Source: Desulfobulbaceae bacterium (GTDB lineage: Bacteria > Desulfobacterota > Desulfobulbia > Desulfobulbales > Desulfocapsaceae). From it: a stretch of DNA of 64,000 nucleotides. This document shows positions 62,780 through 64,000 of the stretch, in pieces (position 1 is the stretch's first letter; the number at the start of each line of letters is the position of its first letter). Below the pieces are notes generated by a model. It did no database searches and was not told where the DNA came from. It saw only the letters and a list, made by a program, of their open reading frames with translations. A program made the position numbers and the translations under genes. The stretch spans positions 1-64,000 of the forward strand of contig JAHEER010000008.1 of the NCBI GenBank assembly GCA_024640625.1, read 5' to 3'.

Positions 62780-63955
62780 ATGATTGAAAAAACACTTAAA
62801 GGAAAACCGGCCTACTGGATTTGGCTCGGCATTCTGGCCTCCCTGATCGCCATCGGCTGGGCCTGTTATTTCAGGCAGTACAGCTTCGGTCTGGGGCTTA
62901 CCGGCATGAGCCGGGACGTCTCCTGGGGACTCTATATCTCCCAGTTCACCTTCCTGGTCGGCGTCGCGGCCGGTGGACTGATGCTGGTGCTGCCCTACTA
63001 TATCCATGACTACAAGGCCTTCGGCCGGATCACCATCCTCGGTGAGTTCTTGGCCATTTCGGCCCTGGTGATGTGCCTGATGTTCATCATGGCCGACCTC
63101 GGTCAGCCGCTGCGCGGATTGAATGTGCTCTTCTACCCGACACCTCACTCCATGCTGTTCTGGGATATGTGCGTGCTCTGGGGCTACCTGCTGCTGAACC
63201 TGCTGTGCGGCTGGGTAATTCTTACCGCCGAACGCAAGCAGGTGCCGCCTCCGAAGTGGATCTACCCTTTCATATACATCTCCCTGCCGTTCGCAGTTTC
63301 GATCCATACGGTCACCGCGATGCTGTACTGCGGATTGCCGGGCCGCCACTTCTGGCTGTCGGCGATCGTGGCGCCGCGGTTTCTGGCCTCAGCCTTTGCC
63401 GCTGGCCCTTCGCTTATTCTGATCGCCTGCATGGTAATGAAAAAGTTCGCCAATTTTGACGCGGGCAAAGAAGCGATTCAAAAGCTGACCACCATCATCA
63501 TGTACGCGGTGATCATCAACACTTTCTTTTTCCTGCTCGAGTTCTTTGTCGGCTACTATTCAGAGGTACCCGGCCACATGCACAGCCTCGAGTATCTGTT
63601 CTTCGGGCTTGAGCATCACGGTGAGGTCTATAACAACCTGGTGCCCTTCATGTGGGCCGCAACCCTCCTCAATTTCGGCGGGCTGGGCATACTTGCCTAC
63701 ATGAAAATAGCCAAGGTGTTCGACTACAGGCTGGTGGGTACGGCGGCGGTCATGATTTTCCTGGCCCTGTGGTCCGATAAGGGGCTTGGTTTTGTCTTTG
63801 CCGGTTTCGTGCCGAATCCGCTGGAACAGGTGACCGAATATTATCCAACCATGAATGAGATCGGAATCACCATCGGCGTCTGGGCCACTGGCTTCCTTTT
63901 GCTGACCCTGCTCTACAAAATAGCCCTCGGGGTCGAGGAAGAAGTGGAACACTGA
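62780..63955 (+). CDS. dsrP: DsrP, NrfD-like membrane subunit of DsrMKJOP
   Basis: A 391-residue integral membrane protein of the NrfD/PsrC family that handles menaquinone. About ten helices are visible, for example WIWLGILASLIAIGWACYF, GVAAGGLMLVLPYYIHDYK, ALVMCLMFIMADLGQPLRGL, LFWDMCVLWGYLLLNLLCGW, FLASAFAAGPSLILIACMVM and MPFMWAATLLNFGGLGILAY-like segments. The conserved LGQPLRG after the third helix is typical. It lies seven bases after dsrO and completes the operon. The 45 bases after it hold nothing recognisable. Confidence 0.95.
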   Translation: MIEKTLKGKPAYWIWLGILASLIAIGWACYFRQYSFGLGLTGMSRDVSWGLYISQFTFLVGVAAGGLMLVLPYYIHDYKAFGRITILGEFLAISALVMCLMFIMADLGQPLRGLNVLFYPTPHSMLFWDMCVLWGYLLLNLLCGWVILTAERKQVPPPKWIYPFIYISLPFAVSIHTVTAMLYCGLPGRHFWLSAIVAPRFLASAFAAGPSLILIACMVMKKFANFDAGKEAIQKLTTIIMYAVIINTFFFLLEFFVGYYSEVPGHMHSLEYLFFGLEHHGEVYNNLVPFMWAATLLNFGGLGILAYMKIAKVFDYRLVGTAAVMIFLALWSDKGLGFVFAGFVPNPLEQVTEYYPTMNEIGITIGVWATGFLLLTLLYKIALGVEEEVEH

Positions 63956-64000
63956 CGGAATCGTTCGATTTGCTTAACTCTACAAGCCCCTGGCTGCAGC

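Overview
The window is a dense bacterial chromosome segment of about 53 genes, including one cut by the left edge. It most likely comes from a Gram-negative sulfate-reducing Desulfobacterota bacterium, probably of the Desulfobulbales type (the order is inference). The strongest marker is the complete dsrMKJOP operon at the right end (58802-63955), preceded by an RsbRD-type protein gene. A HesB/IscA-like gene with an in-frame UGA, a precorrin-2 dehydrogenase beside hemA, and the YdbH/YnbE/YdbL and SurA outer-membrane genes fit the same picture. I see no rRNA, tRNA, CRISPR array, prophage or intact insertion sequence.

Layout. 1-3.6 kb: acyl-CoA thioesterase (partial), clpB, and the HesB-like selenoprotein gene with its own promoter, SECIS-like hairpin and terminator. 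3.9-5.7 kb: a phosphofructokinase with mixed ATP/PPi signature residues and an endonuclease III relative. 5.7-16.5 kb: a 1093-residue STAND/SARP regulator overlapping trmJ, a coiled-coil membrane protein, RNase R, a long RelA/SpoT homologue whose synthetase site looks dead, an NrdJ-tail-like zinc-ribbon protein and aat. 16.8-20.9 kb: a DamX-like AAA/SPOR protein, a variant PlsC acyltransferase and a PflX-type radical SAM protein. 20.9-27.6 kb: a tetR-MFP-RND-tolC efflux operon with three operator copies around the tetR promoter. 27.8-29.5 kb: CcdA-like and RarD-like membrane proteins. 29.7-36.9 kb: carA, carB, ftsH and folP on the minus strand.

37.2-40.4 kb: a ModF-like ABC ATPase, a crotonase-fold protein and a SLOG-like protein. 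40.5-45.4 kb: a minus-strand operon ydbH-ynbE-ydbL-cmoA-cmoB, joining outer-membrane lipid homeostasis to tRNA wobble-uridine modification. 45.6-47.2 kb: a biotinyl-like domain protein lacking the biotin lysine, followed by a biotin ligase homologue. 47.4-49.9 kb: surA, a short RodZ-like gene and recO. 50.1-55.7 kb: a TlpA-like thiol oxidoreductase, a small secreted protein with its own promoter and terminator, uppP, and a tetrapyrrole cluster (precorrin-2 dehydrogenase, HemX/CcsA-like protein, hemA), then a MazG-like pyrophosphatase. 55.9-64 kb: the Prc protease and the dsr membrane complex.

The best single observation is the UGA-interrupted HesB-like gene at 3261-3596, which ordinary gene calling would truncate. 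HesB-like selenoproteins are a known family in this group of bacteria, so it is a recoding case rather than a wholly new system. Less explained signals are the lysine-less biotinyl domain/ligase pair, the synthetase-degenerate RSH protein and the orphan STAND/SARP regulator. Most protein calls rest on recognising motifs by eye; no database search or structure prediction was run.
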